NCBI GenBank assembly: GCA_963667575.2
Contig: CAXXHY010000010.1
Location: 124,001-188,000, forward strand
Direction of reading: 5' to 3'
Length of the DNA stretch: 64,000 nucleotides
DNA from: G963665495 sp963667575
GTDB taxonomy: Bacteria > Desulfobacterota > Desulfovibrionia > Desulfovibrionales > Desulfovibrionaceae
Positions 26,448-34,771 of this stretch are shown in pieces. The notes below the pieces were generated by a model. The model did not search any database. It worked only from the letters and a program-made list of their open reading frames with translations, and was not told the DNA's origin. The first letter of the stretch is position 1. Every line of letters begins with the position of its first letter. A program made the position numbers and the translations under genes.

Positions 26448-26948
26448 TCAGGCCGAATGGCGGCCGTTTTCGGATTTCCATTCCCTGACCAGTTGACGGA
26501 CCTGTTCGTACTGGGGGGCTTCTTCCTTGTAGCGTTCGGCAAAAACATGAAGACGGGTGCCGCCGCGCGGTGAGAAAATGCCTTTTACCCGCAGCCAGAG
26601 CGGTTTCAGGGCCTGGCTGAAGTCATCGAGCATCTGGTTGGTCACGGTCTCCATGAAGGTGCGGTGGTTGCGGTAGGCGAACATATATAATTTGAAGCTT
26701 TTTGATTCCACGATATGCGCGTCAGGCACGTATTCCAGGATGATCGTGGCGAAATCGGGCTGTCCGGTGACCGGGCACAATGAAGTGAATTCCGGAAATT
26801 CGATGCTGACCATATACGGCCGACCTGGATAATTGTTGGGAAAAATTTCGAGGATCGAGAGGTCCGGCCCTTCCAGGTTGTAGCCTTGACCGGCTTTCCC
26901 CAGTGCTTTCAAGTGTTCTGTCTGATCCTGACTTTTGGTTTCCGCCAT
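26448..26948 (-). CDS. queF: NADPH-dependent 7-cyano-7-deazaguanine reductase
   Basis: QueF reduces preQ0 to preQ1 in queuosine synthesis. The 166-residue product is the short, single-domain form. The nucleophilic cysteine is Cys58 and the partner Asp65 in SLCPVTGQPD, and the substrate-binding ESKSFKLYMFAYRNH motif is present. The start at 26948 has AGGAA upstream. It is divergent from queC, so the two preQ0-pathway steps are linked. No other que genes are in the window. Confidence 0.95.
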   Translation of the reverse strand: MAETKSQDQTEHLKALGKAGQGYNLEGPDLSILEIFPNNYPGRPYMVSIEFPEFTSLCPVTGQPDFATIILEYVPDAHIVESKSFKLYMFAYRNHRTFMETVTNQMLDDFSQALKPLWLRVKGIFSPRGGTRLHVFAERYKEEAPQYEQVRQLVREWKSENGRHSA

Positions 26949-27026
26949 TGTTTCCTTCCTGTTTTACGTTTTGTGCTTGTTGGTTCTCAAAGTGAAATCA
27001 TTTCAGGGCTATTTTGACTTTATCCC

Positions 27027-27065
27027 CTTCCGGTGGCAAGTTTCCCCGCGTTCGGAAGTCTTTTT
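27027..27065 (+). promoter_or_regulatory. Attenuator-like hairpin in the queC leader
   Basis: CTTCCG (27027-27032) and CGGAAG (27053-27058) can pair and are followed by TCTTTTTAT, 22 bases before the queC start codon. It looks like a weak intrinsic terminator in the leader. I did not find the conserved preQ1 aptamer sequences upstream of it. Confidence 0.35.
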
Positions 27066-27086
27066 ATTCATTGAAAAGGAGCACAT

Positions 27087-27791
27087 ATGTCGGAATCAAC
27101 CGCCATGGTCGTTTTTTCAGGCGGCCAGGACTCCACCACCTGTCTCGGGTGGGCTCTGGAGCGCTATCAAAAGGTTTTTACCATAGGATTCGACTATGGC
27201 CAGCGCCATAGTGTGGAGATGGACTGCAGGCAAAACGTACGCGCTGCTATTGAAGCTTTGCGCCCTTCATGGGGGCAGCGTCTCGCCGAAGATCAGGTGA
27301 TCCCCATCGAGTTGTTCAAGGAGCTGGGACAGACTGCGCTGACGCACGACATGGCCATCGAGATGGACCGCAACGGTCTGCCCACCACGTTTGTTCCCGG
27401 GCGCAATCTGATATTTTTGACCGCAGCCGCAGCCGTGGCTTACCGCAAGGGCGTCCGCCATCTGGTGCTCGGTGTCTGCGAAACCGATTATTCGGGCTAC
27501 CCGGACTGCCGCGACGATGCCATCAAAGCCATGCAGTTGGCCTTGAACTGCGGCATGGCTACGCGCTTTGTGGTTCATACGCCCCTGATGTGGCTGGACA
27601 AGGCCCAGACGTGGAAACTGGCGTATTTACTGGGCGGCGAAGCCTTTGTGGAGATGATTCTGGAACACACGCACACCTGCTACAACGGGCAAAGGGATGT
27701 CCGTCATCCCTGGGGATACGGCTGCGGCCATTGTCCGGCCTGTGAGCTGCGCGCCAGAGGTTACTCCAGATTCCGGGGCTCTGCGGACTGA
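27087..27791 (+). CDS. queC: 7-cyano-7-deazaguanine synthase
   Basis: QueC converts carboxy-deazaguanine to preQ0 with ATP and ammonia. The 234-residue protein has the PP-loop motif SGGQDSTT near the N-terminus and the zinc-binding cysteine set at the C-terminus (CYNG, then CGHCPACELR). The start ATG at 27087 follows AAAAGGAGC. Its last 31 bases overlap the 3' end of the convergent sensor-kinase gene. It is divergent from queF. Confidence 0.95.
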   Translation: MSESTAMVVFSGGQDSTTCLGWALERYQKVFTIGFDYGQRHSVEMDCRQNVRAAIEALRPSWGQRLAEDQVIPIELFKELGQTALTHDMAIEMDRNGLPTTFVPGRNLIFLTAAAAVAYRKGVRHLVLGVCETDYSGYPDCRDDAIKAMQLALNCGMATRFVVHTPLMWLDKAQTWKLAYLLGGEAFVEMILEHTHTCYNGQRDVRHPWGYGCGHCPACELRARGYSRFRGSAD

Positions 27792-29584
27792 TCCTGAACC
27801 GGCGCCGAGGCCGCCTGCAGGGTAACGTAAAAAGCTGTTCCGATATCGCCCTCTTTGGGGCAGTCCAGCTCTATCTGTCCGCCAAATCCGGCAACGATCT
27901 GGCGGCAGATGGCCAGGCCAAGGCCGTAATGTCCTTTCGACCCCTTGCGTCCGCTTTCCACCCGGAAAAACCGTTCGAAGATTCTTTCCCGGTAAATGGC
28001 GGGAATACCCGGCCCCTGATCTTTTACGTACAGAGTCACGGTATCGTTTTTGCGCGTTGCCCCCACAAAAATACGCATATTTTCACTGCCGTAATTGATG
28101 GCGTTTTCCAGCAGGTTGACCATCACCTCGAACAACCCCGCCCTGGTTGCCAGCACATACACCTGATCATCCGGGAATTCGTTCATAAGCTCGATCCGCC
28201 TTTCTTCCAGGCGCTGGGAGAGCGTACGCAATGCCGCGTCCAGGGAGTCCTGTACGACAACAGGCTCCAGCGCAGTCTGGATCTGGGCGTCAAGCTTCGA
28301 CAGGGAGAGCAGTTTTGTGACCATGTCGCCCATATGGTCCGCGTTTTCGAGAATGGTCTGGAGGAATTTTTGTTCCGTCTCCTTAGGGAGATCCGGCTGA
28401 TCCAACAGGGTTTCGGCATAGCCCTTGATGCTGGTCACAGGAGTCCGGATTTCATGGGATATATTGGCCATGAAATCCTGCCGGACCCGCTCCAGACGTT
28501 TTAATTCCGAGATATCATGCAGGACTATGACTATTTTGCGTACGCCGCGCGGCGTTTGAAAAGCGCGGAGCGTGGCGTGCAGAATGCGTTTGGTACTTGT
28601 CTGCAGCTGAGTCTGCAGTTTGCCGGAGTGTTCCTGGCTAGAATTGACCTCGTCGGCCAGTTCCTGCAGTTCCGGCTGCATGGTGGCTTCCAGCGGGCTT
28701 TTACCCCTGGCATTGCCCATCTCCGGAAAAAGAGTGTCCAGAGCGTTGTTCCAGGATTCGATGCGTCCGGCGGTGTTGAGGATCATGACTGCCGCAGTGA
28801 TGCTGTCGAAAAGAGCCTCAAGTTCGCCTTTTTTTTCTTCCACGGAGTTGATGTGCTTTTGAATCTGCTCGGACATGGTGTTGATGGCCTCGGCCAGAGG
28901 AGTGAACTCCTTGCCTGGGGCGATACGCAACCTTTCCTGATAATCTCCGCTGCCGATCCGTTGAGCCACACGGGTAAAATCCCTGATCGAACGCCCGAGC
29001 CTCCTGGACATGATCATGCCGATAATGGACGTGAGCACAAAGGCCAGGGCCAGCAAGCCCAGCAGATGGGGCATCATTTTCGCGTATTTTTCCCGCATGA
29101 CGGACAAGGGAATGGCCACTCGCAAGACCCCTTCGGGAATGCCGTCGGTTCCCGAGACGCGTTTGGCCGCGTACAGCAGGTTCTTCTGCAGGGTTTTGGA
29201 AAAACGCTGGCTGGTGCCGTGTCCTTCCTTGATGGCCTGCATGATTTCAGGCCGGCTGCCGTGATCATCCAGCTTGCTCAGCGAGTCGAAGGGCACCTGC
29301 GAATCGGCTATGACACGGCCATCATGTACGTAGGTGATGCGGAACTGAAGGCGGCTGCCGATGGTTGTCAGCCAGTCGTCGAACTCCTGGGCGGATGCGA
29401 AGGTGTTGCGCTGGCTGATGGCCCAGTCCAGGGAGACAAGCCCTTGCATTGCGCGGGTTGTGGCGGCATCGCTTACATCCTGGCGGACATACCGGCTCAG
29501 CAGCAGGGCGGTCAGTGAAAAGGCCAGCAGCAACACAAACCAGAATGCCAGCAGAAGTTTTGTTGTAAAAGAAGGATGTTTCAT
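27761..29584 (-). CDS. phoR: PhoR-type sensor histidine kinase
   Basis: A membrane histidine kinase of 607 residues: a first helix (about 9-32), a periplasmic domain (about 33-170), a second helix (about 173-195), HAMP (about 196-250), PAS (about 258-360), HisKA with the phospho-histidine in NISHEIRTP, and HATPase_c with NLLENAINYG, DQGPGIP and GHYGLGLAI. All catalytic motifs are intact. The layout and the divergent phosphate transporter point to phosphate sensing, so PhoR is the likely identity, but no phoB or pst genes are in the window. I start it at the ATG at 29584; a start further upstream (29659) is possible. Confidence 0.85.
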   Translation of the reverse strand: MKHPSFTTKLLLAFWFVLLLAFSLTALLLSRYVRQDVSDAATTRAMQGLVSLDWAISQRNTFASAQEFDDWLTTIGSRLQFRITYVHDGRVIADSQVPFDSLSKLDDHGSRPEIMQAIKEGHGTSQRFSKTLQKNLLYAAKRVSGTDGIPEGVLRVAIPLSVMREKYAKMMPHLLGLLALAFVLTSIIGMIMSRRLGRSIRDFTRVAQRIGSGDYQERLRIAPGKEFTPLAEAINTMSEQIQKHINSVEEKKGELEALFDSITAAVMILNTAGRIESWNNALDTLFPEMGNARGKSPLEATMQPELQELADEVNSSQEHSGKLQTQLQTSTKRILHATLRAFQTPRGVRKIVIVLHDISELKRLERVRQDFMANISHEIRTPVTSIKGYAETLLDQPDLPKETEQKFLQTILENADHMGDMVTKLLSLSKLDAQIQTALEPVVVQDSLDAALRTLSQRLEERRIELMNEFPDDQVYVLATRAGLFEVMVNLLENAINYGSENMRIFVGATRKNDTVTLYVKDQGPGIPAIYRERIFERFFRVESGRKGSKGHYGLGLAICRQIVAGFGGQIELDCPKEGDIGTAFYVTLQAASAPVQDQSAEPRNLE

Positions 29585-29776
29585 TTGTACGAATGCTTGA
29601 TATCCACAAAAAATCAAAATGTTAGGGTAACTACAATAATTTATTGCCTTTATTGGCATCTAAGAGTATGTAGTCTCTTTCAAATGAAAACTCAATGGTA
29701 AAATGTACGCGTCCCAAGGGACGATGCTTCTGCTACTTATTGCCTTTAACCAGATGAAGACGCAATAGAGTGATCC

Positions 29777-31012
29777 ATGACAATTTATGACTGGTTTTTG
29801 ATCCTGTCCATATTTGCAGGATTTATGATGGCATTCAACCTTGGCGCCAATGATGTGGCCAATTCCATGGCTTCGGCCGTGGGAGCCAAAGCGATCTCCG
29901 TCAAACAGGCGGTTCTGATAGCAGGAGGATTGAATTTTCTTGGAGCGGTGTTTCTTGGAGCCAATGTAACGAGCACCATCCAGAAAGGCATTATCGATCC
30001 GGGAATGATCTCGGATCCGAATATAATGATGATCGGCATGTTCGCGGCGCTGCTTTCCGCTGGATTGTGGGTTCTGATCGCCACATTGACGGCTCTTCCT
30101 GTATCTTCCACGCACTCCATTGTCGGCAGTTTGCTCGGGTTCGGCATTGTTGCCGGCGGTCCCGGTGTCGTACATTGGGTAAAAATGGGCGGCATTGTGC
30201 TTTCCTGGATCATTTCTCCCTTTGTCGGCGCCATCATCGCCTACCTGGTGTTCACGCACATTCGGCGCCATATTCTGACGCGCAAGCAGATTCTCGCGCA
30301 AATACGAAAATGGGCGCCTTTGTGGATGGCCTTGACCATGGCCCTGATCGGGTTATCTTTTTTTTACAAGACGCCCTTTGGCAAAAAGCTCGGGCTGGAT
30401 TGGAAAACAAGTCTCGGCATTTTGGTCGCCGGTTGTCTGGTCATCTGGTTTCTTGGCAGGCTCTGGGTCGGCCGGATAATGGACAATCTGCAGGAAACCA
30501 CGGAAAGCGTGGAACTGGTTTACAGAAAAATGCAGGTGGGCACGAGCTGTTATGTGGCTATTTCCCAGGGAGCCAATGATGTGGCCAATGCCATTGGTCC
30601 CGTAGCCGCCATATACATTATCGCCCGCGAACATGTTTTTGTGAACCAGGCTGGAATACCGTTCTTTTTGCTGGTATTGGGGGGATTAGGCATTGCCACT
30701 GGTACGGCTTTGCTCGGTTACAAGGTTATGTCCACCGTGGGTGAGAAGATTACCTATCTGTCCAATACCCGCGGTTTTGCAGTGGATTTCGGCGCGGCGA
30801 CAACGGTGCTTGCCGCATCCAATCTGGGGCTGCCCGTATCTACCACACATGCTGCAGTAGGCTCCGTGGTTGGTGTGGGCATGGCCGGAGGGTTCAAGGC
30901 TGTTGATTTTCGTGTGCTGGGAAAAATTGTCGTGTACTGGGTGTTGACGGTGCCCATAGCGGCCTTTACCTCAATTATCATTTTTCAAATCCTGAGATGG
31001 ACTTTGCTTTAA
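29777..31012 (+). CDS. Low-affinity inorganic phosphate transporter, Pit family
   Basis: A 411-residue membrane protein with about ten helices and the two inverted family signatures: FNLGANDVANSMASAVG (about 20-36) and SQGANDVANAIGPVAA (about 258-273), each in a repeat that continues with PVSSTHSIVG or PVSTTHAAVG. Pit proteins move metal-phosphate complexes with protons or, in the PitA/PiT branch, sodium. The gene is divergent from phoR and 40 bases before a DUF47 gene, a very common pair. A short GTCCC/GGGAC hairpin lies in the leader near 29708-29721. Confidence 0.93.
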   Translation: MTIYDWFLILSIFAGFMMAFNLGANDVANSMASAVGAKAISVKQAVLIAGGLNFLGAVFLGANVTSTIQKGIIDPGMISDPNIMMIGMFAALLSAGLWVLIATLTALPVSSTHSIVGSLLGFGIVAGGPGVVHWVKMGGIVLSWIISPFVGAIIAYLVFTHIRRHILTRKQILAQIRKWAPLWMALTMALIGLSFFYKTPFGKKLGLDWKTSLGILVAGCLVIWFLGRLWVGRIMDNLQETTESVELVYRKMQVGTSCYVAISQGANDVANAIGPVAAIYIIAREHVFVNQAGIPFFLLVLGGLGIATGTALLGYKVMSTVGEKITYLSNTRGFAVDFGAATTVLAASNLGLPVSTTHAAVGSVVGVGMAGGFKAVDFRVLGKIVVYWVLTVPIAAFTSIIIFQILRWTLL

Positions 31013-31052
31013 TTTTCAGCAATTTAACTATCCTACTGATACGAGGGAAACT

Positions 31053-31730
31053 ATGTTTTTGCGCATGCCATTTTTCGGGTTGATCGCCCAGAAATCGCCC
31101 ATGGAAGGCCTTTCCGAGCACTACAAGAAGATTGCGGAGGGCATGACGCTCATCGAAGATGCCCTGGAGTGCTATCTTGCCGGTGGTACGGAATGTACGG
31201 AATTTTCCGAGCTTATTGTCAAAGTTGAAGAGCTTGAGGAGCAGGCCGACAAGGTCAAACGCAAGATCCGCAACCACCTGCCCAGAGGCTTGTTCATGCC
31301 CGTGGATAAGACCTTGTTTTTCAACTATACGCGCAGCCAGGACAATATTCTTGATGATGGTCAGGAAGCTTTGCAATGGCTCTATATGCGTTCCATTGAC
31401 GTATCTGATGAACTCGGCCGCCGTCTGACAATGTTTGTCCCGGAAGTATTAAAGACCGTACGGCACCTGGGCGACGCTTTGGACAGCACCATTGATCTGC
31501 TCAACGGCAAGCACTTTGACCGTGACAAGACAAAAAATTGTTTTCGGGATTTACGTTCCCAACATAAACTGGTTTTCAAAAAGAAAAATGAGCTGCTGTT
31601 CTATATCTACAACCTTGATATCAACTTCAAGGATCTGTATCAGCTTATTCATTTTGTGAATTGCATGAACAGCATGAGCCACAATGCGGAATTTTGCGCG
31701 GATATGCTGCGCGCCATGATAGCACGTTAA
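31053..31730 (+). CDS. DUF47 (PhoU-like) regulator of the Pit transporter
   Basis: A 225-residue, helix-rich protein of the DUF47/TIGR00153 family, which is structurally related to PhoU. Typical segments are EGLSEHYKKIAEGMTLIEDAL near the N-terminus, the VEELEEQADKVKRKIRNHLP helix and the FNYTRSQDNILDDGQ block that carries metal-binding acidic residues. DUF47 proteins are encoded with Pit transporters and tune their activity. A clear terminator follows, so the operon ends here. Confidence 0.9.
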   Translation: MFLRMPFFGLIAQKSPMEGLSEHYKKIAEGMTLIEDALECYLAGGTECTEFSELIVKVEELEEQADKVKRKIRNHLPRGLFMPVDKTLFFNYTRSQDNILDDGQEALQWLYMRSIDVSDELGRRLTMFVPEVLKTVRHLGDALDSTIDLLNGKHFDRDKTKNCFRDLRSQHKLVFKKKNELLFYIYNLDINFKDLYQLIHFVNCMNSMSHNAEFCADMLRAMIAR

Positions 31731-31756
31731 TTCCATTCCCATTGGAAATTGATGAA

Positions 31757-31790
31757 GCAGTGAGAATCACAAGGTTCTCACTGCTTTTTT
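31757..31790 (+). terminator. Rho-independent terminator of the Pit-DUF47 operon
   Basis: GCAGTGAGAA (31757-31766) pairs perfectly with TTCTCACTGC (31775-31784), followed by TTTTTT. Confidence 0.93.
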
Positions 31791-31870
31791 ATTTGATTTT
31801 ATTGTTACCTTTAAAAAACGTCTTCTCAAGCCTGGATCACAGATCACGTACTGCCGAACGGCATTTACGA

Positions 31871-31900
31871 ATCAAGGAGCAGACGCACCCGCTCCTTGAT
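31871..31900. terminator. Perfect inverted repeat downstream of the SDR gene
   Basis: ATCAAGGAGC and GCTCCTTGAT form a 10-base stem around a 10-base loop. It lies 58 bases beyond the stop of the minus-strand SDR gene. No T-tract, so either a stability hairpin or a weak terminator. Confidence 0.5.
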
Positions 31901-31958
31901 CCGGACTGAGGGAGTGTGATGGCATAACGCGAACAGCTGGCTGCAGACTGAGAGTAGC

Positions 31959-32738
31959 TTAACGGTAGACCATGCCGCCATCTATGAGCACTGCCTGTCC
32001 CGTCATGTAGTCGGAATCCGGACCGGCCAGATAGGAGACAAAGGCCGCCACATCCGCGGGGACTTCAGGACGTCCGAGGGCTATTCCCGCACAGTATTCC
32101 TTGAACGTTTCTCCCTTTGCCGCACCTGTGACTTTGGAAAAACCATCGTCGATTTCTCCCCACATGTCCGTGTCCACAACTCCGGGGCAATACGCGTTAA
32201 CGGTTATTCCGGCGCTTGCGTATTCGCGGGCGGCAGCCTGAGTCAGACCGCGAACGGCGAATTTTGTCGCACTGTACAGGCCGATCATGGCAAAGCCGTC
32301 ATGGCCTGCAATGGAAGAAGCACTGATTATTTTTCCTTTTTGTTTGCGTGCCAGAAACTTTGCCGCGGCAGCCTGAATTCCCCAAATCACGCCGTTTACG
32401 TTGATTTTGAAGATTCTTTCCACTTCATCGGGCGTTACGTCTGCCAGAGCTTTTACCTGCGCTATTCCGGCATTGTTGACCATGATATCAAAACCCCCCA
32501 ATTCCTTTTCCGCATGGTCGATGGCCGCGTAGACCTGATCCCGCTGGCTGATATCCGCCACGAAAGTAGTTGCGTTTCGTCCCATTGCTGTAATCTCTTT
32601 TGCAACAGCAGAAAGTTTGTCATTTTTGAGGTCAACCAGAGCGATATCGGCGCCATCCTGAGCGAGCCGCAGGGCAATTCCTCGCCCTATGCCCTGGGCG
32701 GAACCTGTAATGAGCGCAACTTTTCCTGAAATGGACAT
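31959..32738 (-). CDS. budC: Acetoin/diacetyl reductase ((S)-butanediol dehydrogenase type SDR)
   Basis: A 259-residue short-chain dehydrogenase. It has the NAD-binding TGSAQGIGRGIA loop, NNAG (about 88-91), the catalytic serine in SASSIAGHDG and the YSATK motif. The match to the BudC/acetoin-reductase branch is in FSKVTGAAKGETFKEY and in the overall length. The reaction interconverts diacetyl, acetoin and 2,3-butanediol with NAD(H). A sigma-54 promoter lies 124 bases upstream. The zinc-type butanediol dehydrogenase at 34772-35842 has the same kind of promoter, so the two probably belong to one pathway. Confidence 0.85.
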   Translation of the reverse strand: MSISGKVALITGSAQGIGRGIALRLAQDGADIALVDLKNDKLSAVAKEITAMGRNATTFVADISQRDQVYAAIDHAEKELGGFDIMVNNAGIAQVKALADVTPDEVERIFKINVNGVIWGIQAAAAKFLARKQKGKIISASSIAGHDGFAMIGLYSATKFAVRGLTQAAAREYASAGITVNAYCPGVVDTDMWGEIDDGFSKVTGAAKGETFKEYCAGIALGRPEVPADVAAFVSYLAGPDSDYMTGQAVLIDGGMVYR

Positions 32739-33152
32739 GTGTTTCTCCTTGGGGTTACATGGTTGTGCTGGCGTTATGGCATGATACTCCTTCGAAAGTT
32801 ATTGTTTATATATTATAGTTAGAAAATATCAGCTGCTTCAGGTTATAATTTTATTCATTAAAGCAATAGACATGCCATCCTGTTTTTGCAGTGGAAGTAT
32901 TATTGCAAAATATTGTTATATTGATATTTTTTTATCATAAATGTTTTGAGTTTATTACAACTTCAAAACTTGAGGAAATATGCATTAATACTATGCTCTG
33001 TTGCCGAACAGTGTATTTTTAATGAACAGTGAAGTTGAGATGTGACAGAAATACTTCTATGAATGATGAGATCGGCTGTGCTTGCGACAGAATTGTACGA
33101 CAAACACAGCCGACTCTATGGAGTGGATTGAAATATCGTATTTATGTTACTT
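32739..33152. other. AT-rich region upstream of the SDR gene
   Basis: About 410 bases between thiC (ends 33153) and the SDR gene, both on the minus strand. It is markedly AT-rich and holds the sigma-54 promoter listed separately. The space upstream of that promoter is long enough for enhancer sites of an activator, but I do not see a clean palindromic pair. No gene. Confidence 0.5.
32862..32877 (-). promoter_or_regulatory. Sigma-54 (-24/-12) promoter of the acetoin reductase gene
   Basis: On the minus strand the site reads TGGCATGTCTATTGCT. The GG and GC pairs are separated by exactly 10 bases, as the RpoN consensus TGGCAC-N5-TTGC requires. It lies 124 bases upstream of the SDR start. Confidence 0.8.
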
Positions 33153-34430
33153 CTAAAGTATGTCGTCCTGCATTCGTACGGCGCAAAACTTTCCGCACAT
33201 GGCGCATTCTTTCTGGTCATTGAACTGCTCGCGGCGTGCGCGTACCAGGGCCGGATCCAGGGCCAGCAGAGTCATTGCCTCCCAGTCCAATTGTTTGCGG
33301 GCCTGGGATATTTTGCGATTGCGGCAAACTGCAACAGGACGTCCGAGGGCTGTTTCAGCTGCCTGAGCTGCGATACGGGAGGCCATGACTCCCTGGTATA
33401 CGTCGTCAGCACAGGGCAGGGTCAAATGTTCGGCTGGAGTGACGTAGCAGAGGAAATCCGCCCCATGAAACCCGGCCAGTGCACCTCCGATGGCCGCCCC
33501 GATGTGGTCATATCCGGGAGCGCAATCAATGGTCAGCGGTCCGAGCACGTAGAGCGGCGCTCCACCTGTAAGTCGCTTTATCCCTTGGATTTGCGCCTGG
33601 ACAAGATGCATGGGAACATGGCCAGGACCTTCGATCATAACCTGAACCCCTCTTTCTCTGGCTCTGCGGGCCAGCTCTCCCAGAATGATCACTTCCTCCC
33701 ATTGCGCGCTGTCTCCGGCGTCGTCGCCGGCTCCAGGACGCAGGCCGTCGCCCAGGCTCAGGACCACATTATGCGCGTACGCAATATCCAGAATGTCTTC
33801 GTAGCGCGTATAAAATGGATTTTCCCGACCGTTTTTTCTGATCCAGCGAGCCAGAATCGAACCCCCTCTGGAAACAATGCCCATGACCCTGCCTTCCTCG
33901 GTGGTCAGGTCCACCACGCGCCTGGTCACGCCGCAGTGCACGGTCATGAAATCCACCCCCTGGCCGGCTTCCTTTTCGATTTCATCGAGAATTTCATTTT
34001 CCGTAAGTCCGGCGGGATCCTCCCCGGCTGCAATGTATCTCTGGGCTGCCGCATAAATAGGAACTGTCCCCAAAGGAAGGGAAGAGCTCGTCAGCATATC
34101 CTTGCGAATGGCATCCAGGTCACCGGCAGTGGACAGGTCCATGACTGTCGACGCACCCGCGTCTTCGCTCATCAGGAGTTTTTTCTGTTCGTGTACCGGG
34201 TCGTTCAAAAAAGGAGATGTCCCGATATTGGCATTGACTTTTATGGTAGCAGGCTGCCCGATCAGAGCAGGCCGTACGTTCGTATGTCCGGGATTGGCCA
34301 GAACGACCATTTTTCCCCTGGCAATGGCATTGATTATTAGATCGGGTTCGAGAGCTTCCGCAGAAGCCATTGCATCCAGATGCTTGTCGATGATTGTGGA
34401 AATTGTGGGATTTTTTTGGATTATAGACAT
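33153..34430 (-). CDS. thiC: Phosphomethylpyrimidine synthase
   Basis: ThiC converts aminoimidazole ribotide to the thiamine pyrimidine in a radical-SAM reaction. The 425-residue protein is the short form without the N-terminal extension of E. coli ThiC. The C-terminal cluster motif CAMCGKFC gives the CxxCxxxxC iron-sulfur ligands. Family blocks such as KVNANIGTS, MTVHCGV, SRGGSI and EGPGHVPM are present. The start at 34430 has AAAGGAAT upstream. It is a single gene with a long structured leader that does not look like a TPP riboswitch. Confidence 0.96.
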   Translation of the reverse strand: MSIIQKNPTISTIIDKHLDAMASAEALEPDLIINAIARGKMVVLANPGHTNVRPALIGQPATIKVNANIGTSPFLNDPVHEQKKLLMSEDAGASTVMDLSTAGDLDAIRKDMLTSSSLPLGTVPIYAAAQRYIAAGEDPAGLTENEILDEIEKEAGQGVDFMTVHCGVTRRVVDLTTEEGRVMGIVSRGGSILARWIRKNGRENPFYTRYEDILDIAYAHNVVLSLGDGLRPGAGDDAGDSAQWEEVIILGELARRARERGVQVMIEGPGHVPMHLVQAQIQGIKRLTGGAPLYVLGPLTIDCAPGYDHIGAAIGGALAGFHGADFLCYVTPAEHLTLPCADDVYQGVMASRIAAQAAETALGRPVAVCRNRKISQARKQLDWEAMTLLALDPALVRARREQFNDQKECAMCGKFCAVRMQDDIL

Positions 34431-34660
34431 GATATTCCTTTTGGTAAGTGCGCTTTTTATCTGGCAGGGAAACTCGGCCTGTATTTTTCGAAAAAAAAGC
34501 AAAATGCATGCCTCCGGCAGGTAGCTAAAAAAAGGAATCAATACCTCAGGTAGTTAAGCCGCTGAGAGTCCCTCCGGGACTGTGAAAACCATGAAAGTTA
34601 GTGGGAAAAATTGGAGTGATCCAGGATTTCCATTGTGGTGTCTTGTTCCGAAACAGAACA
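34431..34660 (-). promoter_or_regulatory. Structured thiC leader without TPP-riboswitch hallmarks
   Basis: About 230 bases between the bdhA terminator and thiC. On the minus strand it has, in order, the hairpin AGTCCC-GGA-GGGACT (about 34566-34580), a palindrome TACCTGAGGTA (about 34541-34551), T7, the hairpin TGCC-GGA-GGCA (about 34508-34518) and a T8 run (34491-34498). The last hairpin with its T-run could be an intrinsic attenuator. The TPP aptamer core (CUGAGA followed by ACCUGAU) is not present in the right order on this strand. Confidence 0.5.
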
Positions 34661-34693
34661 CGGGCGCGCTTTGCTGTTGTGAAAGCGCGCCCG
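34661..34693 (-). terminator. Terminator hairpin after the butanediol dehydrogenase gene
   Basis: CGGGCGCGCTTT and AAAGCGCGCCCG form a perfect 12-base stem with a 9-base loop, 79 bases after the stop of the dehydrogenase on the minus strand. Confidence 0.8.
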
Positions 34694-34771
34694 AGAGCGT
34701 TGACGGAGGTATACTGACAGTTTTGCGGTCCGGATTGTTTTTTCGTAAAAGGGGAATAGTCAGAATCGGCT

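Noticed and set aside
33144..34340. A 398-codon forward frame opposite thiC
   Set aside because: Shadow of thiC, which has all its family motifs including the iron-sulfur CxxCxxxxC.
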